Shown here: one piece after another, positions 37,561-51,900 of the stretch | Position numbering within the stretch: position 1 is the first letter of the stretch | Layout of the letters: every line of letters begins with the position of its first letter | Source of the DNA: Diorhabda sublineata | Lineage: Eukaryota > Arthropoda > Insecta > Coleoptera > Chrysomelidae | Length of the DNA stretch: 64,000 nucleotides | Assembly (NCBI RefSeq): GCF_026230105.1 | Contig: NC_079485.1 | Span: forward strand, 15,632,872-15,696,871 | Reading direction: 5' to 3' | The notes under the pieces: model-generated | What the model was told of the DNA's origin: nothing | Database searches by the model: none | What the model saw: the letters and a program-made list of their open reading frames with translations, nothing else | Made by a program: the position numbers and the translations under genes

Positions 37561-39815
37561 TTATGATACCGGACATGAATTTAGTAAAACATTATTCAAT
37601 TCTTTCATATCTGTCCAATCCATCGGTTGATTTTCAATTTTCAGTTTTCTTATACAGCCTTTGAAGTTTGTAAATGTTTTTAATGTTCCAGTAGGTGCAT
37701 TATCTGAAAAAGAAAAGATATATATTTTGAGAAAAAAAGGTTTTAATTTTTTTTTATGAAGTAGATATTCAGTAAAACAAAAATTGATTGGACGAGTTGG
37801 CAGCATTGTAACACAACTATACCAAACAAATTTTGATTTATGTTTTAGAAGGAAATGAAGAGGAAGATTGGGCACTAGAAGAAATAATTGAATAAATATT
37901 GATATTGATATTTGAAATATATAACAGATGGAAATTTGAAAAATATATTCAAAGAACGAAATTGTGGATAGAAGAAATAAGAAAGTTTGTGGGAGAATAG
38001 AAGACGACATGAAAAACCAGCTCTAACCATAGAGTTTAACAGGAAGAGGAAGGCAATTAAAATGAAATAAAAAAAAGAAAAAGCATAGTCGGGGAGAATT
38101 TGAAGAAGATATAACAACATTTGTATACAGAGAAAATTAAAAAAGAGTTGAGAGAAATGATAAAAGCAATCAAAGACAAAAATAATCGACTAATTACTTT
38201 GTAGAAAAATTACATAAAAGTTCTTAAAAGTAAGATATATATTTAAAATGATTGGAGAAAGAGCAACAAGAAAATGCGAGAAGTAGAAGCAACCATACAA
38301 AACATCAAAATTTATTATGTGTCTGGGAGAAACAGATGAAGACTGCAAGTTAAAAATGGAGAATATAGAAGATACAGTGGGAATGGGAGAATCATTTAAT
38401 AGTGCCTTTGTAGCAATGGACAATTGGCAGAAGATAAAAAAAAACATGCACTAGAAATGGTATACCTAGGAAGAATAGAAGGAAAACTGCGTGGAACTGA
38501 ATGAAACTGAAACGAAGAGGGGGACAAAGAAAGGAATGTATAAAATAAAGTAATTTAGGGAAGATAGCAAAATACAGAAAACCGTGGACACCTGACAAAG
38601 GATAAGGAAAAGAGAATAAGAATATTTATGTTTATATTTACCAGGTAATCCTCCTATATACAATGGAGCTTCCATATCGTCCATTGCCGAACCAGGATCA
38701 CTTTGTACCCAACTTTTTCTTATTCCATCCACGTTAACTGTAAGTTCTGAATTCGAATACAAAGCAGTGACGTTGTGCCATCTATTATTACATAAAGCGA
38801 TATCCGAATCGAGATTGTTGGTTACATTTATAGTTATTCCATTTCCTAAATTTACCGCCATCACAATAGCGCCATTTTGTAGTTCTACGGAAAGAGCGGG
38901 CGAATCACCGTTATTGGAAACACTCAGTAACATCCCATTTTGCTCGGAAGTTCTGAATTCAAAGCTCAATTCCAGTATTTCGGTGATTCGGAAATCTTCT
39001 TCTGCAAAATTGAATAATTAAATTTGTTATTGATTTGTAGCCTTGAATTGGTAAAATATAACTTAAGTTCAATAAATATGCTGCTGAAATATTCTTAATA
39101 GGAGAATATGATATTGTTGATAAATTTGTATGATACTTACTGTAAACAGCATAGGCGTCTCCTCCAAAGTATGTTCCTTCTTCAACTTTCGAAAAACATA
39201 ATGTAATATTGGAGTGCAGTACATTTTTGTTATTTGTTAAAAACTGCAGTTCATTATTGATTTCTAATGATTTCATGCAACCCCTAAACGGTAGTAGACG
39301 ACTTTTCTGAAACATTTTAATTATTAATATTTTGTTGCGTGTTTTGTGCCAAGACTATAGGGAGATACGTTAAGTGGATTTATGTTTCGTCACATAACGT
39401 TTTGTCAACTGATTATTAAATTTATAAGAGTGAAAATATACAATTCCCAATATATAAGCCAACGTATAATGATATTTCTTCTACTTACCAAATCGGGTAT
39501 ATCTGTGTACTCTGAACGTGGATCTACTCCTCCAAAATAAATCTCATCTTTCGGTTTGATTCTCAAATTTATTCGATTGGGTTTGTTTTCTCTATCAAGA
39601 ATAACAGTGAGTTTTTTCAATTTCCTGGATAATCTAACGTGATGCCATTGTCCATCGTTTATTTTACCGGAATTTATTGGCAGCGTCTTAGCTTGCTTCT
39701 TTCGGCCTTCCACATTCAATTGGAGTTGACCTTCTTTCAATTCTAATAGGATGTAATTTTTCCTCTTGTTACTCTAAACAAGAAATATATTGTTATTGGA
39801 AATTTAAGACGAAAA

Positions 39816-39902
<87 letters not shown>

Positions 39903-42900
39903 GATAACTTACAGCTACGAATATAACACCGTTTGGATAGAAAGTCCTAAATTCAAATTGTAACGTGAAGTTCGTCCTCCAAAATTTTGTTTTAATGAAT
40001 GTATAGCTGTTTGGTTTATCCCCGAATTTAATAGCGTCTCCTTGAATATCGTTATCGTCAAATTCTGTACACCTCTCGGTATTTTGCATTGAATTTGTCA
40101 TATTCAACATCATTAAACTTTTGACGTTTATATTTGATTCGACAACTGGCTTCTCCCTACCGATTTCAACATTTTCAAATTCTTTTATAGTTGTATTTTC
40201 AAATTGAATAAGCCTACAAAAAGTAACCATATAAACCTAAATTATTTTTAAAAACGGCACCAAGACAACATTTAGTGAGAAGCATTGGCGAAATTTTTGA
40301 AAAAAACCCATTGTGTTTATTTCGATTGAACACAACAAAAACAAAATGCTATTGAAAACTATTCTAATGCTAAAGTATTTGACTAATTTTGAGTTTATTG
40401 ATCGTCGGAAAATTTTCTTTGAATGCAGAGTGAAAGTGACTGTGAATACAATAACTAATATAATGCTCTGTTGAATATTGTATTATAAAAAAACTTATGC
40501 ATATAATGTAATAATTTATGTTTGCTTTCATTTTTATTGTGTATTAAAAAGGTAGGAAGGCTCATAGATGATAAAACAACAAAGATAAAATCCGAAGAAG
40601 AATTGGAGAGAATCCTAGCATAACAACATAGCTATAATGTAAACGACGAATGGAAACATTTAGAGAAAACTATTAAGAAGGCGACAAGTAAAATAATACC
40701 AAAGAAAATAGAACAGTAAAAAGGGACGAATCGACGAATGTGAAGAAGAAACTAAAAGAAAAAACAAGTCAAACAGAAAATGTTACAGACTGGTACATAT
40801 AAAGGTCAAAAACAGTATGAAGAGCAAAGAATAATAACGAAGAAGACGTGTTGGACAAAGAAGCGAAAAGGAATGGAGAGCAGAGGTAAAGTCGCATAGA
40901 AGAAAACTTGGTAAATAAAGAAATGAAGAAATTCTATGAAGTAATGAAATACGATAAAGGACAAGCTAAGCAGAGGACAATGTATATAAAAAATAAGAAT
41001 GGGGGAATAATAATGGATGAGACCGAAATGATCCGAAGATGGGAAGAGCATTTCAAAGAAACATTAAACACAGAAAACGATGGTGGTCGATAGGAGGAGC
41101 TTACGACCCCAGATTGGAAGAATAACGGACATCTATTGCCACCATCGAAGGAGAACATATTAGAAATAAAACAGGGACAACAGAACGGTAAATGCCCGGG
41201 AGAAGGCGAAATAGAATCAGAATTAATCAAATACGGAACTGCTTTTAATAAGTAACAAAATACACAAGAATGGGAAAACAGATGAATGCAGAAACTGCAA
41301 AGGTATAGCGCTACTAGATACAGTTTGTACAATAATGGCTACGATCATGGAGAGAAAGTTGAGAAAATATGGAGAAAACTTGTTCGGAGACTACCAATAC
41401 GGGTTAAGATCTGGAAGATCATTCACAAACCATATTTTTACACCGAGACAAACGCAAAGAATGGGGTATCAATATCATTTGCGAATGTACTCAGTTTTCA
41501 TAAATTTACAAAAAGCTGTCAGTAGAAATTATTAATACAGGATTATGAACGATCTTAACATTCAAAAAAACTAATAGGTTTTATCAACATAACATTCGAA
41601 CATACAAAAATTAAAATGAAGACAAACTGTAGTAGTTATTAACCTCGAAATTCTAGAAAGACTAATATGAACTGAGTTGAACTGAACACGAAGACAAGGT
41701 TGATAGAAACTAAAATTATGTTCGTAATAGTGTTAAGCAATCATTGTTTACTACCAATCTTAGATAAACAGAGACATGAAAGAATATATATGTAGGATTG
41801 TGTCAATCTTATATCCCCAATACAATTATTGCTCTACTCCGTATCACAGCCAAGCATGAAGTCACACTGCCACCAGTTCTCTTCCAGCAGCTATACCTAG
41901 CCCAGCGAGAGCATTCAGGCCATTCATTGTGGAATAAGATACCGAACGACGAAGGTTACACGGCCAAAGACGCTTTCCCGCTCATTTAAATTAGTATAAC
42001 GATATTCAGTATTTGTTAGTTGGTAACTATTTCGGGGTTCAAGAAGAAAAAGTTAATTTACAGCAAGAATATCAAAATGTTTCCAGACCAACGCAGGATT
42101 CAAATTGAGATATCCGTTATCTATTACGCTGTTCAATATGATATTAGAATAGTTTAAAAATCGAAAACAAGCCCAAGAAAATTTACAGACCCTTCATAGA
42201 AACGACAGTGAATCTACGAGTCGACGAAGATAAATCGAAGTGAAAAAAAGACCAAGGAAAAGATGGTGCGTAGAGGTGATGGAATACCTAACAAAGAGAG
42301 GAATTTAAAACTGGGAAACGAAAGCAAAAAATAGGAAAGAATGGAAGGGAATCGCTTCCAATCTATGGGCCTTGAAGGTATTCGTGAAGCGCCTATATAC
42401 ATGTTGAATATTGTATTGTGAAAAAACGATTGCATATAATGTAAGAATTTATGTTTGGTTTTATTTTTATTGTATTATTGCTATTGCTAATATATTGAAA
42501 AGTGATATCAAAATTTTTATAGACATGTAAAAGTAAAAAAAATAGCGATTTTTGACAATTTCAATATATGTAAAAATACTCACTTGTCATTGATGATTAT
42601 ATCTCGAATTCCTCCAACAAATCCTCCTTGTTTTCCACCAATTTGAACGTTTGTGATTGTAATCCCCTCAGGACTGAAAATTTTTTGTTTTTTACCATTA
42701 ACAATTACTTCTTTATTGGTACCCATTTTCAATTCTATTGAATTGTAATCATCCAAAGTGATATTTGTGTTATCAATTTTTTCACCATTTAAAATAATAT
42801 CGGAGTCTAGTAAAACAATACTTTGGGCATCATTGAATTTTATTATAGTTCCACTTTTTATAGGCCGGAAAATGTAATTGAAAGTTTTGATTACTTCTTT

Positions 42901-45900
42901 CGGGTAATCTAAATTGAGGTAACCTTGTTCATTCACCCAGGCATGAGTGAAAGCCAGCGTCTAAAAAATATATTCAACTTTATTGTATATACAGAGATTC
43001 ACAAAAATATTTCAAAGATTACTTATAAAAAAAGTGATACCTTTACTATTTTTTATTTAAAATCAAATTGGGTATATTTAAATGGTAAATTTACAAAACA
43101 ACTTAAGTAATCAAAACATAAGATATTTTAAAAGAGATTTCATCTTTTTATAATTCTTTGATCTAGTTAGATGAGGCAAATATGAAAAATACACTTACTT
43201 TAGCTTTGGTAATACCGTATGAAATATTGACATTTGTCAATTGAGATCTCAGTTTAAGAAATCCTAATAAAGGTACACCATGCACTGGAATACACTTCTG
43301 GTCAAAGGTAGGTGGTACTCCTCCTAAATAATGTTTGGTTTCTTTCAATTTGAAGACGTTGCTTGCGTTTATAGGTTTTGGCGGTGTCGATGTTCTATTG
43401 AAATCTACAGCTAACGTATATGTTATATCGAATTTCGAATGTTTTTGATTCAATTTCCAACTTATTTCTGCCGAATGTACTTTTCCATCGTTTACTTTTT
43501 GGGTATCTTCCAGTTCGACGACTTCTTTATTTTTCAGGCGGATAATGAAGTGGACGTGGCCATTTTCAAGATACAAAGTGAAGTAAGAGCAAGTGGGGAA
43601 CTAAAAAAAATAAGTTGATGGAAAAAGCAAGTAAAATAGGAGACAGATTTAGAATATTAGGTATTTGTCTTTAGATGAACATTGAGAACTAAGCAGTTAT
43701 GAATATCTAGGGTGAAAGTATTCAGAAGATTTAGTATACAATCTTTGAAGACCTCTCACTGATTTTATACTTACATGTGCTGCAATATAGATGATACTGT
43801 TTTCATCGAACGTACTAAACTCAAATACTACTGAGAATTGTTTGGGATTCAAATTAGTATTAACTTCATATACTAAATAACCTTTGCCGTTGAAGAGATC
43901 ATCCAACGTTTCGTCAACCACAACGTTCCTTAAAAATATACTTATATTGAATTGAAGAAGTATAATTAATTCGTTAGTACCTTTTTTGACCTTTACAAAT
44001 TCCATTAGTGTCTGCAAAGTTCCACACTCCAAAGGTCTCACCATTAAGTATAACTTTATAGATATAAGAAATTTCTTTACTGTCACTGACTTCGTCTTTA
44101 TCTCCCAGTTCTAAGAAGTCGTTAGTATTGATGTAAGTCATTGGAATTCTCGACTTTTGTAATCGCTTACTTCGTTCTTGTCGTCCTACTTGTGCTTTTA
44201 ATAAACTGCCTGTCCTGAAATTAAAGTTTATATACGCTATTTTTCAACAATAATGGGTAAATAATAATTATACTTACTTATGTATTGATACCGTATTTTC
44301 TCCGGTTTCGATTCCGCTAACGTTAATTTCTTCTTCTTCTATAGTTACAGTAACCATATTGTCTCTAACACTTATTGATAACGATTCGCCACTGGGTTTT
44401 GTCCAGTTAAATAATGTGCAGTCATTGCAATTGAACGTAATGGAAAGGCTTTGGAAGTATTGGGATTTCGGTAACTGATACGCCATGTAGCAATTCTTCG
44501 GATTTATTGGAACGTCAACCTAAAATAGAAATTAGTATACTACTTATAAAAACTAATGCTTAAAATATACACTTACGCCATCCACTTGTTGTTTTGCTAA
44601 ACTAATTAGATTTTGCAATTCTTTTAGTTTCTTTTCTACATTACTTAGTTTGTCCACAGAATCTTTTTTCTCTTTAGAAGTGTTTGGAGCCTGGGGAATT
44701 CGGAGGTTGTTAAGTGCTTCTCTCGCGGCTTTCATCTCAGAATTTATTCGATTTATATCTACAACAGAAACAGATTTTTGAAACAAATGGATTTGGAATT
44801 GGAACATCAGTACAGTTACATCAGTATTTCCAGAGGTTGGAATGGATGTAAAAAATATTTCTAAATAATGTAAAAAAACTAATATGCTCTTATCCGATTT
44901 TCATTTGTTTTCAAGTTATGGAGTAATTAAAAATGTTCATCTAGCTTTCCACTTATATCTGAATTTTAACATTATCAAAGTATGCCATGTTCGAGGGTCA
45001 AAGGCGTTTGATAATTCTGACGTTTTGATGAACTGTCAGTGTACAGTAAACAGTAACTGAACGTTTAATTTCGAATTTATGTGATTGTTAGTGTTGCAAA
45101 ATGTCAGACACTTATTCAAATTTAGAATATGCAAATATGGTGTTTGTTTATGGTTTCTGTAATGGAAATGCCACAGCTGCTGCTGAAGAATATCATCAAC
45201 GTTTTCCACACCAAAGATATCCTGATAAAAACGTATTTATTAGAGTTTTTAACAAATTGTGCAAGGCTGGTAAGCTTCCCAGTGCTAACATATCATCTGA
45301 ACGCGCTACTCGACACGGTTTGGTAGAAGTAAAAAATATTCTGCATCTAGTAGAAGAAGATGCAGCTACTAGCTCACGGAAAATTGCCACTCAATTGGGA
45401 ATTCCACAAAAAAGGGTGATAAACACACTCCACGAATAAGGCTTATATCCTTATCACGTACAGAGAGTACAGCACCTACAACTCTCTTTACGGATGAAGT
45501 TACATTTACCCGTGATGGCATTAATAATACTCGTAACTATCATGTATGGTCGGACGAAAATCCCCACGCAAAAGTTGAAAGCAATTTTCAACATCGGTTT
45601 TCTGTAAACGTGTGGTGTGGTATGGTTGACAGTTATTCAATTGGCCCTTTCATTTTGGAGAATCGTTTCACAAGAGACAACTACCTACATTTTTTACAAA
45701 ATGAATTACAAGGCCTACTAGAGGATGTTCCTGTAAATATTATATTGCGGATGTACTATCAACACGATGGAGCTCCTGCACATGTCGCTCGTCAGGTCAA
45801 GCAACATTTGGACGAACGTTTTCCAGGGCGTTAGATTGGTCGTGGAGGTCCTATTAATTGGCCTGCAAGATCTCCAGACCTCACACCACTAGATTTTTGT

Positions 45901-48900
45901 TTATGGGTCTGGATGAGAGATGAAGTCTACAAAATAAAAGTGGACACACGGGATGCACTAATTAGACGAATTGAGAATACTGCAGCCCATATTAAAGAAG
46001 AAAGAAATGAATCAATTGGGAGAGCAACAAACGCTCTTCGTAGACGTAGCAGAAAATGTTTAGAAGTCAATGGCGGTATTTTTGAACATTTATTGAAAGA
46101 ACGCTATGATTAAGAAAATTTTTATGTGATAATTTGTTTATTTGTTAATATGCTATAACTTGAAACCAAATGAAGATCGGATAAGAACATATTAGTTTTT
46201 TTACATTATTTTCAGGTGTATAATACACTCCTAGAGTTTGGTGCGCTCCTCCCGACTCACCCTGTATATTAGCACTGAGGTATAATAAAAAATGGAAAGG
46301 GACAGAATTCTATTGTCTAGGGGTAGAGTTACACCAATAACGTTTATGATTCAAACTATTGAAGACTGGACAAGTTAATTTTCATATTTGTTAGAAAAAC
46401 TATACATTTTTAGATATTGTCAATTTCTTTTAATATTTCTTCTAAAACGATCAATAGTATCAGACACAGAATGTAATCATTTAAATAATAAATTAAAAAG
46501 AAAAATTACGAAAGTGAAACGAAACACTACACACAATTCCTGCAGCTACCTTACAAAAAAAACACATTCCTAAATTTTTGCAGCTGAAATTTCTCACAAA
46601 TATTTAGTTTTTAGGGTGTGGTATTTTGTAGTCTAATTAAATAACTTGATGATGAGTAAGCTTACTGCCACAATGTATAATTATAGTATAAGAAGAAAAC
46701 TAAAAAACACTTTAGTTAATCAAACAAATGTCCAAAAATATTACTTTGTACTTCCAAGAAAAGTTTTTATACTTTTTAAATCTCTAACACCATATATGGT
46801 TCATTTTGATACCTCTTCACTTCCAAATAATACACACGGAAAGCAGTTCTGTTTGAAAAGTACGTTTAAATTTACGATTTGCACATACACACATTCGTAA
46901 CTTATTAACGTTTAACGCTTAATTTTTATTTTTTCTTCTAAAGTAAGGAGAGAAAAATTAATTGCTTTTCAATACCGCATACACAATTTGATCAAAATTC
47001 TTGTTTCTTCGGACGTCGGTTTAGACTGCGGCGGTGAGGGGGGCTGGGGTCTTTATTTTAAGAATTTATATTGTACTATTTTTTAGTAGACTCCCGAATT
47101 TTTTTGAAACTAATTGTTTGTAGTGCAGAACATCATATTCTGATGTTTCTATGAATAAATATTTTTGGTTTAATATGTAGCCATATTAGTAATTAAATCT
47201 AATAGCTGCATAATGACTATGTATTGAAAGTAGATATGAAAGTTATATAATATAATAAGTAGGTATATAGCTCACCTTTGGGGTCAATTTGTTCTTGATA
47301 TTTTTGATATTTTTTATCGAAGTTGAACTGTTTATCGAATGCTATGTCATCTGTTTTTTTATAAATATCTCTCATTCTTTCAGAAACTTCGGAAGCGGTT
47401 TTTATGGCTTTTTTCACTCTGGCTACTTGTTCTTCTTGAGATGTTATATATTTATCAGTTTTAATTGCGTTTTGTACTACTTCGTTGTTTGCTTTACCGT
47501 TTTCTATTATACTGTAACCAAGTTCTTCTAGTTTGCCTTTGATTTTGTTGAAATCTGGAAACTTTTTTAGTAGTCAAAACTAATTATTTATATGATGTGA
47601 TCCAAATTTTCAACCAGTATTATAACAAACCAAAACAATCGAATAAGTTCAATTGAAACGCCTTGTCTTCTAATACAACTAGTTTTTGATTATTTTCGCA
47701 ACTGTACTGGAATCTGGTATAAAATTTAAGATTTAGGAGAAAGAAAGTAAATAATGGTATCTGAACATTGTTTTAAAAGTATTATTTCATCTTAATGGTA
47801 CCCATAAGAGCTCATCACTCACCTTTACAAAAATTCTAATCTCTCTTTCAACCACAGTATTTTTGAAATTTATCATATTTGAATCCGAAATAAATGTTAA
47901 CTTACCGTTCGAAATCATTTTTAAATTATTTATTCTCTGTTTTAATCTGTCAGAATATGTTTGAGCTAAATTTGATACTGTGTCTATACTATCTCCACCT
48001 TCTGGCACAATTATATTCTTTGCTTGACTAATAGCTTCTTTGGTTTGTGTTAAACTATCTCGGGCTTCTTTTATACCTTGTATAATGGTCTCGTAAGCTC
48101 CACTTGCGTTAATTTTTTTCCATTCATCTTTGGTGAAGTTGAACATGCTGCGAAATTAAAAATACAGGATGAAACATTCAACAGTTAAAAGTAACATGAA
48201 GATGAATTATAAATTGATAATATTGTTAAACTTACCTGTGATATTCTTCAACTTTTTTCTCTAGATCTTGCACATGTTCTACTGCTTTATCAAACAATTC
48301 TTGGGCTTCAGGTATTTCTTGTGTTTGCTTTTCTACTTTATCGTCTAGTTCATCGTATTCTTTAAAATCCGATATTTCTACCAGATCTTTATAAACTATC
48401 TCCAATGCTTCTAATACATCCTCGGTACCATTTAGTTTTTTTACGATGTCGTTGAAAGAAGTGGTGATTTCTTTATTTTTACTCTTGATTCTTTCAAATT
48501 TCTCTTTGACAGATTCTAGTCTTCTGGAGTTGTCAGTGTTTTTAGCATCGGCTAATTTTGCCAGGTTGTCTATGTATGAGAGCAAATCAAAAAGGGCGTT
48601 TAATATATTTTTTATATCTTCGATGTTATTAGGAGGCACTTTAGGAGGATTCCCATAGATTTCATCCACTTTTTTATTGATATTCGCACAATAATAAAAG
48701 ATTTTTTGATCATTTAATTCATCTATTCGATTTGAAGTCTGTTGAATGTTTTTCAGTATTTCCCGAGCTTTAGATAACGCTTCCGATAAACTGACATGCT
48801 TATTTCCAAAACTTTTCAAAGAATCTATAATGTTTATGAGCTTTTTGCTCAATTCATTAGCTTCGTTAACAAGTTCAGTGGATTTTTCATTCAACTTATC

Positions 48901-51900
48901 TACGTTTTTAATATTCTCTTCTAGAACTTCGTTATCTTTGATCGTTCTCTCTTTCAAATCGTTAACTTTAGCTTGATATTCGACTATGTTGTTCGCTTTT
49001 AAGATATTATCGAATTGATCCCTTTTGTTTTTGTATTTTTCGGATAGCATGTCGTGTTCATTCAAATAGTCTGCGAGCTTTTTCCAAGGCGGACCGATTC
49101 CATTTTTGAACATATCATAAACGTTTTGAACGTCTGCTCTCATTTTATCTATTTCATCAAAGAGTAACATTGTACATTCATCACAAGCTAAAAAAATTAA
49201 AGATAGAATAGGATATTACAGACGATAGAAAGTTGAAGAAATAAGTTGATATGAGCATGTTATAATCAAAACTTTTTACAATATACTTATAAAATACAAA
49301 ATAAAACTATTTTATGGTATCATGAAATCATGTCATATATTTACTAAATTTTTGGCGTTTAAAGTAGAGAAGTTTGATGTTTGTTCATTATTTTTCTTTT
49401 CTTCCATGTTTTTTCCTTTTTATGTTTTTCTATGTCATATTCTCTTAGTTTTTATATCTTTTAATGTAAGTATTCTCTTCTTGGCTTTTCTCTTGATTTA
49501 TTTTTGTATTTTATATGTGTTATACTAGCCTTAGTATTTCCGTCTGAATTATCCTGCAGTTTTTTTATTTATCTTATCTCCGTTGCATTACTCCCTGTTT
49601 CAATCTCTATTATTTTCGATACTATATGTTCTCAAAAACTTTGTATTCCATTTATTATGAATACAGAAATTGTTTTATTTCTAAGTTTTCCATTTAATTC
49701 ACTTGGATAACGTTTGAAGAAATTCAAAAATTTGTTAGAATTTATAATGCCAGAGAGTTTTTAATCAGTTGTAAGCAATCGCGGCACTTAACTTTTCTTT
49801 GGTTTCTTTGTTTTTCCACATGAAAACAATGTTTAATTATAAATTTTGTGGAAAACCAAACAGCTAAAAGTATTGTCTTATAGCAAATTAATTATTTAGG
49901 GAATCAAAAGTAATTATTATGTTGTTTTGGTCACCAAAAAATTAGTACATAAGGCTGCAAATCAACGTATCGAAAATATTTATTTTATTGATTAAATTGT
50001 AGTAGAATTTTCCCTTGTTAAAATAGATTTAACTTACATTTACATATTCCATCTTTTATATATTCTCTTTCTTTGACACATTGATTACATTTGTCCCCTT
50101 TAAATCCTTCTTGACATTGACATCTACCCTCCTCATCGCAAATTCCAAAATGCTCAGCTACAATTCCATATCTGTTACAATCACAAGGCACGCAGACTGA
50201 TGAATTTGATGGTGAATAATATTGACTATCGCATTTGTCACAATATGGTCCAGTATATCCTACAGATATATTTTTTATAAATATTTTTATTTGGTAGAAA
50301 TGAAGAAGTGACTTTTATTAATTTACCTTTTTTACACTGACAAACAAATCCACCGTTTCTTTCAAGAGAACAACTTTTAGCATTGTTTTGTTGTTCTGAA
50401 GGACAAAGACAAGTCTTACAGTGGTTGTCGTTGTCTAAATAAAAACCATCTTCACATTTATCACAGTGTGGACCACTCCTATGATCTACACAGTTCTAGA
50501 AATTGGAAATAACAGAATTACAGAAATGCAAAAAAAAACAATTTAAAAAGTTATAGGCTAAATTATAAGAGCTTACTTTACACTGTCCTGTTTCTGGATC
50601 GCAATCTTCAGAATATCCTCCACATTCACATTTCTTAGCAATTCCTATAACTCGATCTATCCAAGAAAGTTTAGGGTCATCAGAAAAGTATCGGTAGTAT
50701 CCTTTACTAGGCTCCGCACAGGAAAGTCCTGTATATTGAGCAGGACAATTACATTTTTCTATAGAATGAGTCAACGTATATTCGGAGTCTTCATTAGTTG
50801 CTTTATCCAGAAGAACTTCCTTAATCCTGAAGAAATTTTGACATTGTTATTATTATTATTTTTGATAAATCGTCTTGATTTTAAGTTTCCTCTGATTTAG
50901 AATTATATTTTAAAACAGTTGAAAAAATTGACGTTTCGATCTATTTCTGTCTTTATAAAATATGAATTCATTTGACATTGACAACTTGAATAATTATATT
51001 GATCAATTGATCACCTATAACATTGATTAATTAATATAATATCATTACGCAAATTTTCAATGTCAAATCAAATATTATTTTATTAAAGACCGTATATAAA
51101 AAAGTATACAGTTATTTGTTTATATTTACGGTAGAAACGTTTACCTGTTGTGATTAAATTATATGCTGGAGAAGTTTTATTGAAATATGTACTTTTCTGT
51201 TTACTTTGATATGTTGAGGTGACAACTTCCAACTTATATTGATAAAACCTAAGGCTAATCAAACCTTTTAAATACGTCTAAGAATATAATTCAATGTTTA
51301 TCGGTAAAGTAGTCAGAGAGGTGGCAATTTTGACTAAAAACTTAATATACCGATGGTATTGTTAAAATATGCTATATCAAAGCCAAAAATCAGGGTATAT
51401 GATCAAACAGAAGTTATTGCACGATATCCAGAGCGTTTTGGCCCAAAATCGATGAAGTGAACAATATTCACGAACAAATCAAACCAAAAGGTCTGGGAGG
51501 GATCACTGGACTTGTACTGTGGGCACAAACTATAGAAATGGGGAGTGGCAACTATTGCAAATAGTGTAACAGAGAAGAAAAGAGACTACTCTGCCTTGAC
51601 TTAAGAACGACGTCAAAAGCTTTGAAATAACACAGTAGATGGTCGCGAAGAAATAGTAGCAGTAAAAAAATATATTCTAGGTTGGAAATGCTTAAAAATA
51701 AGATATAAAAGAGGAAAGATAAGAGGGTGATCCAAATTTTGGAAAATAAAGGGTACCACAAGAGTTTCAGGTATCCGAGTGAACCACGATCAATCTAGGT
51801 TGAGACTGCTTGTACTGACCTAACCCAATTTACTTCATAATTTTATTTCCTATAATTATTATTATATATGTATAATTTACCTGGTATTAGCCTTGATCAT

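Noticed and set aside
48446..48976. Plus-strand open frames in the laminin coiled-coil exon
   Set aside because: Antisense of a long, phase-supported coding exon.
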